Source: Granulicatella seriolae (lineage in GTDB: Bacteria > Bacillota > Bacilli > Lactobacillales > Aerococcaceae). From it: 64,000 nucleotides of DNA. The first letter of the stretch is position 1, and every line of letters begins with the position of its first letter. Below the pieces are notes generated by a model that saw only the letters and a program-made list of their open reading frames with translations, searched no databases and was not told the DNA's origin. The stretch covers positions 29,398-93,397 of the forward strand of contig NZ_JANHNZ010000007.1 in the NCBI RefSeq assembly GCF_024543085.1, written 5' to 3'. Below, in pieces: positions 61,266 through 64,000 of this stretch. Made by a program: the position numbers and the translations under genes.

Positions 61266-62057
61266 ATGATAACCTTATCTTTAAAAAATGATACAAACGT
61301 CATTGCTCAGGCTTGCCATCATCAAGAAGCCTATTTGGCATTTAAGGACTATGTTTATCAAGAGGGTGACTATATTGAGGTGACGCTAGACCAAGCTAAT
61401 CAGCATATTTGGGTACAAGTAGATGAAGCTATTGAAGCTAGCTTAATTTATATGGGACAATTGACTTGGAAGTACCCCGTCATCTTTGATGAAAATTTAA
61501 AACGAGCTTATTCACCAAAAGCCTTTCTTGGTGAACGACACTATATTCGTGTTTGGCTACCAGAGGAAGTTCAAGTATATTCAGAGCGAAATTTGGCACG
61601 TAATGCCCACGATCAAAAAGATGAGTCAGGGGCTTATCCTCATGCCTATGCCAATGTGGAAACTCGCAATGATTCAACCTTCTTTGCTCGCAATGCTATC
61701 GATGGTATTTTAGCCAATCAGGATCATGGTTCCTATCCTTATCAATCTTGGGGGATTAATCAACGTAAAGATGCTGAACTTACAATTGATTTTGGCAGAG
61801 AAGTGCTTGTTAACAGTATCGCCTTAGTCTTACGGGGAGATTATCCACATGATAGTTACTGGACCCAGTTGACGTTGGCACTATCCAATGGGAAAGAACA
61901 TATTTTACAAACCACTAATCAACTGGATAGACAATATTTTAAATTTTCAGAAACGAGCGTCACGCATCTTACTCTGAAAAATCTCATTAAGCATGAAGAC
62001 AATTCACCATTTCCAGCTCTGACACAGATTGAAGTTTATGGAACTGAAAGCATCTAG
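61266..62057 (+). CDS. Possible carbohydrate-binding (F5/8-C-like) protein of the uronate operon
   Basis: 263 aa from ATG at 61266, preceded by GGGGTG. No signal peptide, so probably cytosolic. The C-terminal half (ARNAIDGILANQDHGSYPYQSWG...DAELTIDFGREVLVNSIAL ... LTQIEVYGTES) follows the galactose-binding-like (discoidin/F5-8 type C) pattern of buried W and D-x-x-LDFG-like strand. Function unknown; in kdu operons of related bacteria I recall proteins of unclear role here. Confidence 0.6.
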   Translation: MITLSLKNDTNVIAQACHHQEAYLAFKDYVYQEGDYIEVTLDQANQHIWVQVDEAIEASLIYMGQLTWKYPVIFDENLKRAYSPKAFLGERHYIRVWLPEEVQVYSERNLARNAHDQKDESGAYPHAYANVETRNDSTFFARNAIDGILANQDHGSYPYQSWGINQRKDAELTIDFGREVLVNSIALVLRGDYPHDSYWTQLTLALSNGKEHILQTTNQLDRQYFKFSETSVTHLTLKNLIKHEDNSPFPALTQIEVYGTESI

Positions 62058-62116
62058 TCATCGTGTTATACTAAACCTACAATAATGTGAAATGAACATA
62101 GGAGAAGGTGCAAGCA

Positions 62117-62881
62117 ATGACGAAACAACAACCATATGGAACCGTTCTAATAAAAGCAGCCAAGATAATGGATTATTTATCCTTAGCCAAGATTCCACCT
62201 ACTTTAAAAGATATAGCAGCAACATCAGAAATGACAATGTCAACCACTCTGAAAATTCTAGAGACATTGAACCTAATTGGTTTTGTGACTAAGAATGATA
62301 AGGACAAAACTTATACTATTGGTCCAGCCATGGCGAGATATGGCAATAAATACATGGAAGAATCAAAGTTAAAAGATATTTCCGGCCCAATTTTAGAAAA
62401 TCTACAAACTAAAGTAGATGAGACCATCCATTTAGGCGTTGCCAATGGACACGAATTGATTTACATTGACAAGCTAGAGCCCAAACATCAGTCTATTTTT
62501 ATGTCTTCCAAGATTGGCATGAGCCGACCATTATACAGTACTGGCATGGGAAAAATATTTTTATCTTCCTTTACGGAAGAGCAATTGTCAAATTATTTAG
62601 CAGAAACTCCGCTGCATGCCTACACGCAGCATACCATCGTTGAACCCCAACAGTTAATAGAAGAAATTGACCGTATCCGTAAAACGGCAACTGCTTTTGA
62701 TGATGAGGAAATGGAGAAAGACTGTTTTTGTGTGGCAATGCCAATTCAAAAAGGAAATGACTTAGAAGGATCTTTTAGCGTAAGTATGCCAAAATTTAGA
62801 GCAAGCGAAGAAAGGGTACAAGAAATCATTTCTGCCATGTTGCAAGCAAAAAGCCAAATGGAAGAAGCTTTAACGAGTTAA
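62117..62881 (+). CDS. IclR-family regulator, KdgR-like
   Basis: 254 aa from ATG at 62117 (AGGAGAAGG upstream). N-terminal winged helix (LKDIAATSEMTMSTTLKILETLNLIGFV) and an IclR effector domain with ...PLYSTGMGKIFLSSFTEEQL. In other bacteria KdgR-type IclR proteins bind 2-keto-3-deoxygluconate and repress kdu/kdg genes. Being inside the operon suggests autoregulation. Confidence 0.88.
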   Translation: MTKQQPYGTVLIKAAKIMDYLSLAKIPPTLKDIAATSEMTMSTTLKILETLNLIGFVTKNDKDKTYTIGPAMARYGNKYMEESKLKDISGPILENLQTKVDETIHLGVANGHELIYIDKLEPKHQSIFMSSKIGMSRPLYSTGMGKIFLSSFTEEQLSNYLAETPLHAYTQHTIVEPQQLIEEIDRIRKTATAFDDEEMEKDCFCVAMPIQKGNDLEGSFSVSMPKFRASEERVQEIISAMLQAKSQMEEALTS

Positions 62882-62905
62882 CAAGTGATAAAAGGAGCTA
62901 CTTAT

Positions 62906-63553
62906 ATGAAACGAATGAGCATTTTAAAAAAATTAAAAGATGCTGGTGTGATTGCTGTAGTCCGTGCCAACACCAAAGAAGAAGCACTAAAAGCCAGTCA
63001 AGCCATTGTGGATGGTGGTATTGTAGGAATTGAACTAACGTATACTGTTCCTCAGGCAAATGATGTCATTTCTGAATTAATAGCAATCTACAAAGACCGT
63101 GATGATGTCGTCATTGGAGCAGGAACAGTCCTAGATGCCATCACTGCTCGTCTAGCCATTTTAGCTGGTGCAGAATATATCGTCAGTCCATGTTTTGATG
63201 CGGAAACGGCTAAACTTTGCAACTTATACCAAGTCCCTTATTTGCCAGGATGCTTAACGATTACTGAAATGCAAACTGCTCTGAAGTCTGGTGTAGATAT
63301 CATTAAACTATTCCCTGGAAGTGCTTTTGGTCCGAAGATGATCTCTGCGTTTAAGGCGCCACTACCACATGTAAATATTATGCCAACTGGTGGCGTTAGC
63401 TTGGAAAATATGAGTGACTGGTTTGAAGCGGGAGTTGTAGCCGTTGGTGTTGGTGGGAATCTACTTGCGCCTGTAGCCAGTGGTGATTTTGCAAAAGTAA
63501 AAGAAACCGCGCAGGCTTATACAGATAAGTTGAAAGAAATCAGAGGTAAGTAG
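62906..63553 (+). CDS. kdgA: 2-keto-3-deoxy-6-phosphogluconate aldolase
   Basis: Splits KDPG to pyruvate and glyceraldehyde 3-phosphate. 215 aa. GVIAVVRANTKEEALKASQAI, GAGTVLDAITAR, SPCFDAE, and Schiff-base lysine in VDIIKLFPGSAFGP. ATG at 62906 follows AAAGGAG. Confidence 0.95.
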   Translation: MKRMSILKKLKDAGVIAVVRANTKEEALKASQAIVDGGIVGIELTYTVPQANDVISELIAIYKDRDDVVIGAGTVLDAITARLAILAGAEYIVSPCFDAETAKLCNLYQVPYLPGCLTITEMQTALKSGVDIIKLFPGSAFGPKMISAFKAPLPHVNIMPTGGVSLENMSDWFEAGVVAVGVGGNLLAPVASGDFAKVKETAQAYTDKLKEIRGK

Positions 63554-63555
63554 CT

Positions 63556-63807
63556 ATGGGGCGCATTCTTACTTTAGGAGAGATTATGCTACGATTCTCC
63601 ACACCAGTCGGAGATCGCTTAGGTGAAAGTCATCAACTTCTAGCCCACTATGGTGGTGGCGAAGCTAATGTAGCTATTTCTTTGGCTAACTTTGGTCACG
63701 ATGTTTCTTACGCCAGTAAAGTTCCTGATAATGCACTGGGGTATGGTGTCAAAAAACATTTGCATGCTTACCAGTACAGAGGACCCCATGTCAAGGACAT
63801 CCTATAA
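63556..63807 (+). pseudogene. kdgK: 2-keto-3-deoxygluconate kinase, truncated at the 3' end
   Basis: The first 72 or so codons are a clear PfkB-type KDG kinase start: ILTLGEIMLRFSTP, YGGGEANVAISLANFGHDVSYASKVPDNALGYG. A normal enzyme has about 310-340 residues with a later GxGD catalytic motif; here homology stops near 63770-63780 and the frame ends after 83 codons in an unrelated tail (RGPHVKDIL). No continuation is visible to 64000. Most simply the gene is interrupted by an insertion that begins near 63775. If no other kinase exists, the uronate operon could not finish the conversion of KDG. Confidence 0.8.
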
Positions 63808-64000
63808 AAAACAGTGTAAAAAATACCATCACTTCCTTTAAGCTTGAAGTAAAGGAGGAGTGATGGCAAAAGAAAGCCTCTTCAGACGAGGAGCCTTTTG
63901 TCATACAAAATAACAATGACGAAGGAACTACAAGGATTTTTTATCTTCTATGAGCGGCACTTGAAAAAGCACTACCCCAATTGGATGTGCCGATATTTTG
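63775..64000 (+). mobile_element. Unidentified inserted DNA, possible insertion sequence left end
   Basis: Begins inside kdgK (agaggaccccatgtcaagga). It includes a long imperfect hairpin at 63826-63866 (ccatcacttccttta... / ...aaaggaggagtgatgg) and an open frame from ATG 63916 (TKELQGFFIFYERHLKKHYP) running off the window. The first bases, GGACCCC...GGACA, faintly resemble IS3-family ends, but the transposase family is not recognised. Right end and target duplication are outside the window. Confidence 0.45.
63916..64000 (+). CDS. Partial ORF at window edge, unidentified
   Basis: 28 codons open to the window end, starting MTKELQGFFIFYERHLKK. Could be a transposase N-terminus given its position in the DNA that interrupts kdgK, but no motif is decisive. 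AACAATGACGAAGG region has no strong ribosome site. Confidence 0.35.
   Translation, partial: MTKELQGFFIFYERHLKKHYPNWMCRYF

Overview
The window is a low-GC Gram-positive chromosome segment. The gene families (citrate fermentation with a sodium-pumping oxaloacetate decarboxylase, PRD regulators, many PTS/ABC sugar systems, the tmk-pstA-holB-ricT-yabA cluster) and the strong AGGAGG ribosome binding sites point to the Lactobacillales, perhaps Aerococcaceae, Carnobacteriaceae or Enterococcaceae. Genus cannot be settled by eye. No rRNA, tRNA or CRISPR was seen.

Layout. (1) 1-12.6 kb: citrate cluster. Minus strand: citM transporter, pckA (ATP-type PEP carboxykinase), a GntR regulator (citO-like) and citG. 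Plus strand: oadH-oadD-oadB, an unlisted 46-aa oadG-like membrane peptide, then citD-citE-citF-citX-oadA. Citrate is imported, cleaved to acetate and oxaloacetate, and oxaloacetate goes either to pyruvate with Na+ export or to PEP. citC, the ligase that acetylates citrate lyase, is not here. (2) 12.8-18.5 kb: PRD/EIIA regulator, ascorbate-type PTS EIIB and EIIC, and a two-subunit transketolase, probably one operon for a pentose- or pentulose-like sugar. (3) 18.8-22.9 kb: Gfo/Idh oxidoreductase, MATE pump, HdeD-like membrane protein. (4) 23.0-30.2 kb: sugar ABC transporter, GH112 disaccharide phosphorylase, small membrane protein and a cytoplasmic sulfatase, a host-glycan operon. (5) 30.7-37.3 kb: tmk, c-di-AMP receptor, holB, ricT, yabA, trmN6, GIY-YIG, rsmI, DUF218. 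(6) 37.7-50 kb: mscL, glycine-oxidase-like flavoprotein, glmU, prs, Crp/Fnr regulator, PBP1A, exoA, DUF2130 protein, tRNA-binding protein, HAD phosphatase. (7) 50.3-54.4 kb: alternating esterase / ATP-grasp / esterase / ATP-grasp genes, an uncharacterised module. (8) 54.4-59.4 kb: assorted small proteins, LysR regulator with a divergent acetyltransferase, a lipoprotein, a YdjC deacetylase. (9) 59.5-64 kb: kduI, kduD, a possible carbohydrate-binding protein, IclR regulator, kdgA and a broken kdgK, i.e. catabolism of unsaturated uronates from glycosaminoglycans or pectin.

The most unusual feature is a dispersed family of about a dozen intergenic palindromic elements (1.8, 18.6, 19.9, 34.0, 37.4, 42.0, 43.2, 45.5, 46.6-46.8, 50.1 and 55.1-55.4 kb). 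Copies have a long terminal stem whose sequence changes from copy to copy while pairing is kept, and a shared core of about 100 nt with internal hairpins that also covary. Some copies sit inside an outer inverted repeat beginning GGGGCTGGGTAAAAAGTCC. Core-less remnants and a nested insertion suggest a non-autonomous mobile element under selection for structure.
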